From JL08 sp963765555 (GTDB lineage Bacteria; Pseudomonadota; Alphaproteobacteria; Rhodobacterales; Rhodobacteraceae), in assembly GCA_963765555.1 (NCBI GenBank), contig CAVXWX010000008.1:62001-126000 (forward strand): a stretch of DNA of 64,000 nt, in the 5' to 3' direction. Below the pieces are notes generated by a model, which saw nothing but the letters and a program-made list of their open reading frames with translations, did no database searches and was not told where the DNA came from. The position numbers were made by a program, and so were the translations under genes. Shown here in pieces: positions 36,725 to 46,066 of the stretch (its first letter is position 1; every line of letters begins with the position of its first letter).

Positions 36725-37653
36725 TTAGGATTTGCCCAGAACAGGCTTGACCGACTCCAGCGCCGTCGCTGCCATCCTTGTTGGTCACACCGGCCAGCCA
36801 GCCGTCCAGCACATCCGTATTGTTTTCGATCCATGTCGCGGCGGCTTCTTCGGGGTTCATGCCGTCGTCCAGGATCGCGCCCATGATCTCGTTTTCCATG
36901 GCCAGCGTGAATTCCAGATTGGTCAGCAGCTTGCCGACATTCGGGCAGTCGTCGACATATCCGGCGGGGGTGTTGGTATAGACCGTTGCACCGCCCAGAT
37001 TGGGGCCAAAGAAATCGTCGCCACCGGTCAGATAGGTCATTTCGAAATTGGCGTTCATCGGGTGCGGTTCCCAGCCCAGAAACACCACCGGCTCGTCCTC
37101 GCGGTCGGCGCGGGCGACCTGCGCCAGCATCCCCTGTTCGGAGCTTTCGACAACTTCGAAACCCGACAGGCCAAAGGCATCGCCATCGATCATCGACTGG
37201 ATCAGGCGGTTGCCGTCATTGCCGGCCTCGATCCCGTAGATCTTGCCTTCCAGCGCATCCGCTTGGGTGGCGATATCCGCAAAATCGGCGATGCCCAGAT
37301 CGGCGGCGGCCTTGTTCACGGCCAGCGTATATTTCGCGCCTTCCAGATTGGCGCGCACGGTGTCGACAGTGCCCGCCTCGCGGTAGGGGGCGATATCGGC
37401 CTCCATCGTGGGCATCCAGTTGCCCAGGAACACATCAATGTCGCCTGCGGCCAGCGAGGTATAGGTCACCGGCACGCGACAGCACCTTGATATCGGTGTC
37501 ATATCCCAGCGCATCCAGCACAACGGTGGTGGCGGCGGTGGTGGCGGTGATGTCGGTCCAGCCGACATCGGAAAACGTGACGGTGTCGCAATCGGCCAGT
37601 GCCGGTGTGGCGGCCAGAAGGGCCAGCACGGATAGGGTGGATTTCATGGTCAT
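36725..37653 (-). CDS. choX: Choline ABC transporter periplasmic binding protein, two frameshifts
   Basis: About 308 residues after correction. The signal peptide (about 1-21, ending 'ATPALA') precedes an OpuAC domain with 'DVGWTDITATTAATTVVLDALGY', 'GDIDVFLGNWMP' and 'VVFLGWEPHPMNANFEM', the aromatic residues that form the quaternary-amine cage. One extra base near 37476 and one near 36763 break the frame. GGGAG lies 6 bp before the ATG at 37653. First gene of choXWV, divergent from betI. Confidence 0.87.
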
Positions 37654-37700
37654 GGTGTTCTCCCGTTTGTTGTAATTTCATGCAGTGTAGTTTTTTATTG

Positions 37701-37714
37701 ATTGACGCGTCAAT
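37701..37714. promoter_or_regulatory. Candidate BetI operator
   Basis: ATTGACGCGTCAAT is a perfect 14-bp palindrome between the divergent choX and betI starts, in an AT-rich stretch that should hold both promoters. TetR-family regulators bind such palindromes; BetI binding is inferred from position. Confidence 0.65.
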
Positions 37715-37764
37715 TAAATTTCCGTTAGCGTTCACCAGTCTTTTCGCACACTACGGAGTCGTTA

Positions 37765-38344
37765 ATGCCCAAGCTTGGGATGGAGCCTATCAGGCGTGAC
37801 GCGCTGGTCAAAGCGACGATTGCAGAGATCGGCGCGCTTGGAACACTGGACGTGACGGTGAACCAGATCGCCAAGCGCGCCGGTATGTCCAGCGGCGCTG
37901 GCGCATCATTATTTCGGCAGCAAAGACCAGATGCTGCTGGCCGCGATGCGCCATATTCTGAACCTTTATGGTGCCGAAGTGCGCGGCGCGATGAGCATGG
38001 CCAACACCCCGTCCGAACGGATCGAGGCGATTGTGCGGGCCTCGTTTTCTTCCAGCAATTTCCGGCCCGACATTGTTGCGGCATGGCTGAATTTCTATGT
38101 CCACGCCCACAAATCAAAAGAGGTGCGTCGCCTGCTGGGTATTTACCAGCGCCGGTTGCATTCCAATCTGATGGCCAGTTTGCGCAGCATGGTGGATGAT
38201 CCCGAACCTGTCGCCGAAACCATCGGCGCGCTGATCGACGGGGTTTACATCCGCCAGGCGTTGCGCCAACGCCCGATGCGGGCCGAAGACGCGATCAACC
38301 TGATCCTTGATACTGTCCATCAATGCATGAAAGAACAGAAATGA
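37765..38344 (+). CDS. betI: TetR family regulator BetI, frameshifted
   Basis: Choline-responsive repressor of the bet genes. The N-terminal HTH ('EIGALGTLDVTVNQIAKRAGMSS-ALAHHYFGSK') is interrupted by one extra base near 37894; the corrected protein is about 192 residues, the usual BetI size. 'HHYFGSKDQMLLAAMRHIL' is typical. The stop overlaps the betC start as ATGA. Confidence 0.88.
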
Positions 38345-39854
38345 GCGCCCCCAACATCCTGATCTTCATGGTGGATCAACTGAACGGAACGCTGTTTCCC
38401 GATGGTCCGGCCGATTGGCTGCACGCGCCCAACCTGAAAAAGCTGGCCGCCCGGTCCACGCGGTTTGCCAATACCTATACCGCGTCGCCGCTGTGCGCGC
38501 CGGGGCGGGCGTCTTTCATGTCGGGGCAATTGCCGTCGCGCCACGCGCGTCTATGACAATGCCGCCGAATTCGCCTCAAGCATCCCGACCTATGCGCACC
38601 ACCTGCGCCGCGCGGGCTATCAGACCTGTCTGTCGGGCAAGATGCATTTTGTCGGCCCTGACCAGTTGCACGGGTTCGAAGAGCGCCTGACCACCGATAT
38701 CTATCCCGCCGATTTCGGCTGGACCCCCGATTACCGCAAGCCGGGCGAACGGATCGAATGGTGGTATCACAACATGGGCTCGGTCACCGGTGCGGGCGTG
38801 GCCGAAATTTCCAACCAGATGGAATATGATGACGAGGTCGCGTATAATGCGACCCGCAAGGTCTATGATCTTGCACGCGGCCATGACGACCGGCCATGGT
38901 GCCTGACGGTCAGCTTTACCCACCCGCATGACCCCTATGTCGCGCGCAAGAAATACTGGGATCTTTACGCTGATTGCGATCACCTGCTGCCCGAAATCGG
39001 GACGATGCCTTATGACAAGCAGGACAGCCATTCCAAACGTATTTTTGATGCCAATGACTGGCGCAGCTTTGACATTACAGCACGACCATATCCAGCGCGC
39101 CCGCCGCGCCTATTTCGCCAATATCAGCTATCTGGATGACAAGATCGGCGAGGTGATGGAAGCGCTGGAAACGACGCGGCAAGAGGCGATCATCCTGTTC
39201 GTATCCGACCATGGCGATATGCTGGGCGAACGCGGATTGTGGTTCAAAATGTCGTTTTTCGAAGGTTCTTCGCGCGTGCCATTGATGATCTGCGCCCCCG
39301 GTGTGATGAAACACGAACTGGTGGAAACGCCGGTCTCCACCATCGATGTCTGCCCGACCTTATGCGATCTGGCGGGCGTCAGCATGGACGAGGTGATGCC
39401 GTGGACAACCGGCGAAAGCCTTGTGCATCTGGGGCAGGGCGGGCAGCGCACAAGCCCCGTGGCGATGGAATACGCCGCCGAAGGGTCCTATGCGCCGCTG
39501 GTGTCGCTGCGCTATGGCAAATGGAAATACAACCGCTGCGCGCTGGACCCCGACCAGCTGTTCGATCTGGACGCCGATCCGCACGAACTGACCAACCTGG
39601 CCGATCATCCCGATCATCAGGGCACGCTGCAAACCCTGCGCGCCAAATCCGAGGCGCGATGGGATCTCGACCGGTTCGACAGCGAGGTGCGGGAAAGTCA
39701 GGCGCGCCGCTGGGTCGTCTACGAAGCGTTGCGCCAGGGCGGGTATTATCCGTGGGATTACCAGCCGCTGCAAAAAGCATCCGAACGTTACATGCGCAAC
39801 CACATGGATTTGAACGAGGTCGAGGAAAACCAGCGTTTTCCACGTGGCGACTGA
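38341..39854 (+). CDS. betC: Choline-sulfatase, two frameshifts
   Basis: Releases choline and sulfate from choline O-sulfate. The formylglycine site is C52-A-P-G-R56 in 'SPLCAPGRASFMSG'; metal ligands are 'FMVDQL' near the N-terminus and 'VSDHGDMLGERGLW'. The C-terminal choline-sulfatase domain ('RWVVYEALRQGGYYPWDYQPLQKASERYMRNH') is present. One extra base near 38541 and one near 39080 break the frame; about 504 residues after correction. Overlaps betI by 4 bp. Confidence 0.9.
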
Positions 39855-39904
39855 CCGGATGCCAGCAGTGCCCATGTTCCATATGATCCTGATCACACTC
39901 TCCC

Positions 39905-39927
39905 GTCCCGCGCTCCGGTGCGCGGAC
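39905..39927 (+). repeat. Short hairpin between betC and GST genes
   Basis: CCGCGC (39908-39913) pairs with GCGCGG (39920-39925) and a flanking GTC/GAC extends the stem with a bulge, 15 bp before the GST start. Possibly an mRNA-stability element. Confidence 0.4.
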
Positions 39928-39941
39928 GTCAAGGTAAACCA

Positions 39942-40607
39942 ATGACACATCAACCCGAACTTACCGTTTATGGCCGTGCCAACTCATCAAATGTGCAGGC
40001 CGTGATGTGGGGGCTGACCGAACTGGGCCTGTCCGCCAACCGGCTGGATTACGGCCATGTGCATGGCGGCACCGATACACCCGAATTTCGCGCCATGTCG
40101 CCCCATGCGCGTGTGCCAGTCTTGCGTGACGGCGATGTCGTGATCTGGGAAAGCTGCGCGATCCTGCGCTATCTGGCATCCCGCTATGGCGATGGGCGCG
40201 CGTTCTGGCCCGCTGATCCGGTGGCCCGCGCGCAGGTCGATATGTGGGCGGAATGGTCCAAACTGTCCCTTGCGCTGGGTTTTACCACGCCGATTTTCTG
40301 GCCGCGCGTGCGGTTTGCTGCCGCGGATCGCGATGCGGCGGCTCTGTCGGCTGCAATCGATGCGTTTGAAGGCGAACTGGGCAAGCTGGAAGATGCATTC
40401 GCCGCGCGGGCCTATGTGGCCGGCGATCAGTTCAGCCTTGCCGATGTGATTGCGGGCCATCTGATGTATCGCTACTATGATATTGATATTCCGCGCAAAT
40501 CCCTGCCGCGCGTGGCCGATTGGTACGCGCGTCTGGCGGCCCGTCCAGCCTACTGCGATCACGTGATGATCAGCTACAGCGCGCTGGCCCATCCGGAGGC
40601 CGGATAA
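39942..40607 (+). CDS. Glutathione S-transferase family protein
   Basis: A 221-residue protein with an N-terminal thioredoxin-like fold (about 7-85: 'LTVYGRANSSNVQAVMWGLTELG', 'RVPVLRDGDVVIWESCAILRYLA') and a helical C-terminal domain. It sits within the bet operon where betaine-aldehyde dehydrogenase (betB) is found in many relatives. Its stop overlaps the betA start as TAATG. A role in choline metabolism is not established. Confidence 0.88.
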   Translation: MTHQPELTVYGRANSSNVQAVMWGLTELGLSANRLDYGHVHGGTDTPEFRAMSPHARVPVLRDGDVVIWESCAILRYLASRYGDGRAFWPADPVARAQVDMWAEWSKLSLALGFTTPIFWPRVRFAAADRDAAALSAAIDAFEGELGKLEDAFAARAYVAGDQFSLADVIAGHLMYRYYDIDIPRKSLPRVADWYARLAARPAYCDHVMISYSALAHPEAG

Positions 40608-42266
40608 TGGAAGCGGATTTTGTTATCATCGGCGCAGGCAGTGCGGGATGTGCCATGGCCTATCGTCTGGCGCGAGGCCGGTGCATCGGTTCTGGTGATC
40701 GAACATGGCGGCACGGATGCAGGGCCGTTCATCCAGATGCCTGCCGCTTTGTCCTATCCGATGAATATGAAACGCTATGACTGGGGCTATAAATCCGAAC
40801 CCGAGCCGCATCTGGGCGGGCGGCGTCTGGCCTGTCCGCGCGGCAAGGTGATCGGCGGATCGTCTTCGATCAACGGCATGGTCTATGTGCGCGGCCATGC
40901 GATGGATTTTGACCACTGGGCCGAAACGGGGGCCGATGGCTGGGCCTATGCCGATGTGCTGCCCTATTACAAACGGATGGAACACTGGCACGATGGCGGC
41001 CATGGCGGCGACACCGAATGGCGCGGCAAAGACGGGCCATTGCACGTCACCCGCGGCCCGCGCCATAACCCGCTTTACGAGGCATTTGTAAAAAGCGGCC
41101 AGCAGGCAGGGTATGAAGTAACCGGCGATTACAACGGGGAAAAGCAGGAAGGCTTTGGCCCGATGGAACAGACGGTATGGAACGGGCGGCGCTGGTCGGC
41201 GGCCAATGCCTATCTGCGCCCCGCTCTCAAGCATCCCAACTGCGATCTGGTGCGCGCCTTGGCACGCCGTGTCGTGATCAAGAAGGGCCGGGCCACGGGT
41301 GTCGAAGTGGAACGTGGTGGCACGGTTGAGGTGATCCAAGCGCACCGCGAGGTGATCGTGGCTGCATCGTCGATCAATTCGCCCAAAATCCTGATGTTGT
41401 CGGGCATCGGCCCGGGCGCGCATCTGGCCGAACACGGGATTGAAGTGGTCGCCGACCGCCCCGGTGTCGGGGCTAATTTGCAGGACCATCTGGAACTTTA
41501 TCTGCAAATGGCCGCCAGCCAGCCGATCACGCTCTATAAACACTGGAACCTGATCAGCAAGGCGGTGATCGGGGCGCAATGGCTGTTCACCAAAACCGGT
41601 CTGGGGGCTTCAAACCAGTTTGAAAGCGCGGCGTTCATTCGCAGCCGCGCTGGTGTGCCCTATCCTGATATCCAGTATCATTTCCTGCCGATGGCCGTGC
41701 GCTATGACGGACAGGCCGCGGCCGAAGGGCACGGCTTTCAGGCCCATACCGGCCCGATGCGGTCCGCGTCACGCGGGGCTGTCACGCTCCGTTCGGCCGA
41801 TCCGAAGGACGATCCGCGTATCCTGTTCAATTACATGTCCGATCCACAGGACTGGGAAGATTTTCGCACCTGCATCCGGCTGACCCGTGAAATTTTCGCG
41901 CAGGACGCGTTCAAACCGTTCGTGAAACACGAAATCCAGCCCGGTGAAGCGCTGCAATCAGACGATGAACTGAACGGGTTTATCCGCGAACACGTTGAAA
42001 GCGCCTATCACCCCTGTGGCACGTGCCGGATGGGGCGGGCCTCGGACAAAGGCGCTGTCGTCAACCCGCAAGGGCAGGTGATCGGCGTGGACGGATTGCG
42101 TGTGGCCGACAGCAGCATTTTCCCACGCATCACCAACGGCAACCTGAATGCGCCGTCGATCATGGTGGGGGAAAAGATATCGGATCACGTTCTGGGGCTG
42201 GACCCGTTGCCACGTGCCAATGACCGGCCCTGGATTCATCCCGATTGGGAAGCCTCCCAAAGATAG
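40607..42266 (+). CDS. betA: Choline dehydrogenase (GMC oxidoreductase), frameshifted
   Basis: FAD enzyme that oxidises choline to betaine aldehyde. The dinucleotide motif GAGSAGC is at 9-15; GMC signatures 'GRRLACPRGKVIGGSSSINGMVYVRG' region and 'ASSINSPKILMLSGIG' follow, and the C-terminal catalytic His pair region is 'HVESAYHPCGTCRMG' and 'ITNGNLNAPSIMVGEK'. One extra base near 40673 breaks the frame at 'YRLA-EAGASVLV'. About 552 residues after correction. Confidence 0.9.
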
Positions 42267-42280
42267 GGACGTTGCCCATT

Positions 42281-42326
42281 CGTTTTCTTGCAAGAAAACG
42301 GACCGGAGAATTCTGAATTCTCCGGT
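42281..42326. terminator. Two adjacent perfect hairpins between convergent genes
   Basis: CGTTTTCTTGCAAGAAAACG (42281-42300) is a perfect 20-bp palindrome. ACCGGAGAATTC (42302-42313) pairs with GAATTCTCCGGT (42315-42326) around a single-base centre. They lie between the betA stop and the radical SAM stop and probably act as a bidirectional terminator. Confidence 0.7.
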
Positions 42327-42332
42327 GCCGGA

Positions 42333-43385
42333 TCAGTGCAGATCGACCTTGAAGCCCATATTCTCGGCGTTGCTGTAGGAACAGCCTTTGCAAATGTCGA
42401 ACTGTTTCAGATAGCCCTTTTTGCGGGCGGCTGCCGCTTCGTCGGACCGATAGGCCGCGATAAAGCCGCCCTTGTCCACATTCGGCAATTCGATGACGCG
42501 ATCATAATCGATGCAGCACAGGCCCAGATCGCCGTTCCAGAACACCACCGACTGATACAGCGGAACGGTGCACAGCGAACGCGCAACTTCGGTCGGGTGG
42601 CGCAGCAGTTCCTTGCTTTTGGGCAGGAAGTGGCTGAACTCGCGTTTCTGTTCTTCGCTGGTATACGATCCGATGCTGAAGGTCTTGAACCGGATGCGGT
42701 CAAACCCTGCATCGCGCGCCCAAACCTCAATTTCTTCCATCTGCGTTTCGGAATAACCGGTCAGCAGCGTCTGCAACACGCACTTGGGATGCTTTGTGCC
42801 CAGACGTTTGCGCGTGTTCAGGAACATTTCGATATTGGCTTTGACCTCGTCGAAATCGGAATTGACGCGGTAGGCTTCCTGCGCCTCTTTCGAAAATCCG
42901 TCCATGCACAGGTTCACACGATCCAGTCCGGCAAGGATCAGCCGTTCCGACATTTCTTCGGTCAGTTTGGTGCAGTTCGTGCTGAGATAGGTTTCGTGCC
43001 CGTTTTCATGGGCATAGGCCACGAATTCGGGCAGGTCCTTGTTCATGGTCGGTTCGCCGGAAAAGCTGAAATACATTGCAGGCTTTTTGGCTTCGTTCTT
43101 GAAATCGTCCACGATCCCCTTGAACACGTCCAGTTTCATCATGCCGCGTTTGCGTGTCATGGCGAAGGTGACAGGGCAGACAGGGCAGCGCAGATTGCAA
43201 CTGTTGGTGGCGTCAATGATGATGATCGTCGGCAGTTTCTTGAAATAGGACAGCGGCAACATCTGCGCAAAGAACTGTGTGGCCCGCGTTTTCAAAGACG
43301 GTTTGGAACCGTCAAAGATCGGCGGATTTACATCTGGTGCATCGACCCGCGCGGCCGGTTTCGTGATTGTTTTCAAAAAGGACAT
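42333..43385 (-). CDS. Radical SAM protein with SPASM-like C-terminus
   Basis: A 350-residue protein. The [4Fe-4S] motif is C63-x3-C67-x2-C70 ('CNLRCPVC'), with the SAM-binding 'FSGEPTMNKDL' and 'LSTNCT'. The C-terminal region has a Cys pattern ('GLCCIDYD', 'CKGCSYSNAENMG') typical of SPASM/twitch domains that hold auxiliary clusters. Relatives modify peptides, proteins or small molecules. No precursor peptide or partner gene was seen next to it, so the substrate is unknown. Confidence 0.88.
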   Translation of the reverse strand: MSFLKTITKPAARVDAPDVNPPIFDGSKPSLKTRATQFFAQMLPLSYFKKLPTIIIIDATNSCNLRCPVCPVTFAMTRKRGMMKLDVFKGIVDDFKNEAKKPAMYFSFSGEPTMNKDLPEFVAYAHENGHETYLSTNCTKLTEEMSERLILAGLDRVNLCMDGFSKEAQEAYRVNSDFDEVKANIEMFLNTRKRLGTKHPKCVLQTLLTGYSETQMEEIEVWARDAGFDRIRFKTFSIGSYTSEEQKREFSHFLPKSKELLRHPTEVARSLCTVPLYQSVVFWNGDLGLCCIDYDRVIELPNVDKGGFIAAYRSDEAAAARKKGYLKQFDICKGCSYSNAENMGFKVDLH

Positions 43386-43574
43386 CGTGGGCCTCGCTAA
43401 AGCGACATTTCAGGTGTGTCTTACCTGCCAGACCCGGCCTTGAATGGCAATACGGTGGCGGCGTTCTGGCTGCGGAAACGCGCCGGATTCAGGTGAGTGC
43501 GGACTTGCCCGTCCTGTTTTGCCTGACCGCGACTTTGGGTTGTGGCGGGTTCGGGGCTGCCCCATATTAACGAA

Positions 43575-44237
43575 ATGTTAAGGATTTGTTTTGCCTTCGG
43601 TCTTGCGGTTTCAAGCATATCACTGGCACCTGCGTGGGCAGATGTCACCGGAACGGTGCGCGTCATCGACGGGGATACGTTCGATGTGGGCAAGACCCGG
43701 GTGCGCCTGTTCGGGATCGATGCACCCGAAACCGATCAGGATTGTGCCGACGCGACCAATGCCAACTGGCCCTGCGGCGAATGGGTCAATGCTCAGGTGC
43801 GCACGCTTTATCAGGGCAAAACAGCGACCTGCCAGCAGATCGATCGCGACCGCTATGGCCGCGTGGTGGCGCGTTGCACCGTCAACGGGGCCGATGTGGG
43901 GCGCACATTGGTGTCGGCCGGATTGGCCTTTGCCTACCGCCGCTATTCGATGGACTATGATCTGGACGAAAAAGGCGCGGCGGTAAACGCGCGCGGCCTG
44001 CATGCAAGCCGCGTGCAATCCCCCGAACAGTTTCGCGCTGCGCGCACAACCGGGCGGGTCGCGCCTGATGCGGGCTGCGTCATCAAAGGTAATATTTCGT
44101 CCAAAGGCACCCGTATCTATCATGTGCCGGGGCAAGCCGACTATGACAAAACCGGCATAAACACGTCCAAGGGTGAACGCTGGTTCTGTACCGAAGCCGA
44201 TGCGCGCAAAGCCGGATGGCGCGCGGCCAAACGCTAA
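43575..44237 (+). CDS. Secreted thermonuclease-type protein with sunset domain
   Basis: A signal peptide (about 1-22) is followed by an SNase-like domain (about 24-120) with 'VIDGDTFDVGKTRVRLFGIDAPE' and an Arg/Asp-rich 'DRYGRVVARC' active site. The C-terminal 45 residues ('GNISSKGTRIYHVPGQADYD' through 'GERWFCTEADARKAGWR') match the sunset domain found on secreted nucleases. Likely an exported DNA/RNA nuclease of about 220 residues. Confidence 0.87.
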   Translation: MLRICFAFGLAVSSISLAPAWADVTGTVRVIDGDTFDVGKTRVRLFGIDAPETDQDCADATNANWPCGEWVNAQVRTLYQGKTATCQQIDRDRYGRVVARCTVNGADVGRTLVSAGLAFAYRRYSMDYDLDEKGAAVNARGLHASRVQSPEQFRAARTTGRVAPDAGCVIKGNISSKGTRIYHVPGQADYDKTGINTSKGERWFCTEADARKAGWRAAKR

Positions 44238-44325
44238 ACACCTGCTGCAGTTTGATGCGTATCAAAGAACACCGGCATATGGTGGTGCTATGCTGACGCA
44301 CAACACAATAAAACGGAGTATGTTG

Positions 44326-44565
44326 ATGTCTCACACCCCCCATGAATTGCACGAAGAATTCCCTGACAAGGCAGATGCCATCAGCAGCCTGAAACAGACC
44401 GATGCACATTTTGCCAAAATCGCGGATGAATATCACGAGGTGAACCGCGCCGTGCACCGGGCCGAGACCAATATCGAACCGATGGACAGTCTGGCCGAGG
44501 TTGAATTGCGCAAGCAGCGTGCGGCCTTGAAAGACGAAATTTGGGCCTATCTTTCCAAAGCCTGA
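44326..44565 (+). CDS. DUF465 (YdcH-like) protein
   Basis: A 79-residue helical, charged protein with the DUF465 pattern: 'FPDKADAISSLKQTDAHFAKIADEYHEVNRAVHRAE' region and 'LRKQRAALKDEIWAYL'. Probably forms a two-helix coiled coil; function unknown. The ATG at 44326 has CGGAG about 8 bp upstream. Confidence 0.88.
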   Translation: MSHTPHELHEEFPDKADAISSLKQTDAHFAKIADEYHEVNRAVHRAETNIEPMDSLAEVELRKQRAALKDEIWAYLSKA

Positions 44566-44589
44566 GTGCAAAAGCGCGGCGTGATGAAT

Positions 44590-45989
44590 TTAATTTACCT
44601 CGTAAGGCAGCACGCCGCGCTCGTTCGGTTTGATATTCAACCGTCGTTCCAATGGCGGAACCGACCGTTGGTGGCAGGTTTTTCGTTCACAGATACGGCA
44701 TGAAATGCCGATCGGTTCAAAGGCACTGTCCTGCCCCAGATCAAGGCTGTCGGCGTAAACCAGTGATCCTGCGTGTTTGACCTCGCAACCCAGTGCGATG
44801 GCATAGCGGCGCACAGGCGCGCCGAACGATCCCCCCGATTTGGACACATCCCGCGCAAGCGAGATATAGCGCACACCGTCCGGCGTTTCGGCCAGCTGGC
44901 GCAAGAATCGCCCCGGCGTTTCAAAGGCGCGGTGCACGTTCCACAACGGGCACGCGCCGCCAAAGCGGGCAAATTGCAGCCGCGTTGCCGAATGGCGTTT
45001 GGTGATCGTGCCGGCCTGATCGACGCGCACAAAGAAAAACGGAATGCCTTTGGCCCCGGGGCGTTGCAGCGTGGACAGGCGGTGCGCCACCTGTTCGATC
45101 GAAGCGCCGAACCGTGCCGCCAGAACCTCAAGATCGTGGCGACAGTCCTGTGCGGCGGACAAGAAAGGCCCGTAGGGCATCAACGCGGCCCCCGCGAAAT
45201 AATTGGCCAGCCCGATCTTGGCGATGGCGCGCGCCTCGTCCGATTGGAACCGCGCGAAATCCAGCGTCGCCTCAAGCAGTTTGTCCTGTGTCAGCAGCGC
45301 CACCTGCAACAGCGCCTGAAAGGTCTGGGTTTCCGGCGCGGCGCGCGCGGACAGGCGTAGCAATTTGGTCTTGGTGTCATAGCTGCGCAGGGCCGCCTGT
45401 TCCGCGAATTCTACGGCCACACCGCCTGCTTTCAGGTGCGCCAGCGCCAGCGCGCGGATGTTCTGCGACGGCCCCTGTCCGGTGGCAAACCGTTCGGCTG
45501 CGCGATCCACGGCGTCAATGTAATTGTCGCAATAATGAAAGAAATCGCGCACCTCGTCCCACGGGCTGGCCTGCATCCGTGCATCTTCGCGCCCCAGTGC
45601 CTCGTCCAGCGAGGCAAGCCGTTCGTGGGTTTGCCGATAGGCGCGGTGCAATTCGAGAAAGGCGCGCGCCAGTGCGGGTGCGTTGGACGCGGCCAGGCGC
45701 AGATCGGCCAGCGGCGGCGCGGCCTCGGCAAACACCGGATCGGCCAGCGCCTCGCGCATGTCGCTGACCAGCCGTTCGCTGTCGCCCGTGCTGAGTTCGG
45801 TCACATCCAGCCCGAATTCCTGCGCCAGCGCCAGCACCACCGTCGTGCTGACGGGCGGTTGTTGTTTTCCATCTGGTTCAGATAGGGCAGGGACACGCCC
45901 AGCTTGGCGGCGAAATCCTTTTGCGTCAGCCCCATGCGGGTGCGCATATCGCGCAGTTTTGCGCCGGCATAAAGTTTCTGGGTGGCCAT
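44590..45989 (-). CDS. pccR: Short-chain acyl-CoA-responsive regulator PccR (ScfR family), frameshifted
   Basis: About 466 residues. An N-terminal XRE HTH (about 5-65: 'RDMRTRMGLTQKDFAAKLGVSLPYLNQMENNNRP') is followed by a long ligand-binding part with the ScfR C-terminal region ('GISCRICERKTCHQRSVPPLERRLNI'). In Rhodobacter sphaeroides PccR activates propionyl-CoA carboxylase genes in response to propionyl-CoA. One base is missing near 45853 just after 'ENNNRP'. TTTGCAAA sites lie upstream of this gene and of pccB, which supports the assignment. Confidence 0.88.
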
Positions 45990-45997
45990 GTCGCACC

Positions 45998-46035
45998 TTT
46001 GCAAATTTGCATCTGCCCGATGCTAACTTTGCAAA
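45998..46035. promoter_or_regulatory. TTTGCAAA sites upstream of pccR
   Basis: TTTGCAAATTTGCA (45998-46011) and TTTGCAAA (46028-46035) lie 9 to 46 bp upstream of the pccR start. They match the half-site of the PccR motif recalled from R. sphaeroides (TTTGCAAA-N4-TTTGCAAA) and suggest autoregulation. Confidence 0.75.
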
Positions 46036-46066
46036 GCGCGGGCCGCAATCGCAATTACAGGGGGTA

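Noticed and set aside
34769..42266. Choline cluster as true pseudogenes
   Set aside because: Apart from single-base shifts, all catalytic and binding motifs are intact and no stop codons or deletions have accumulated.
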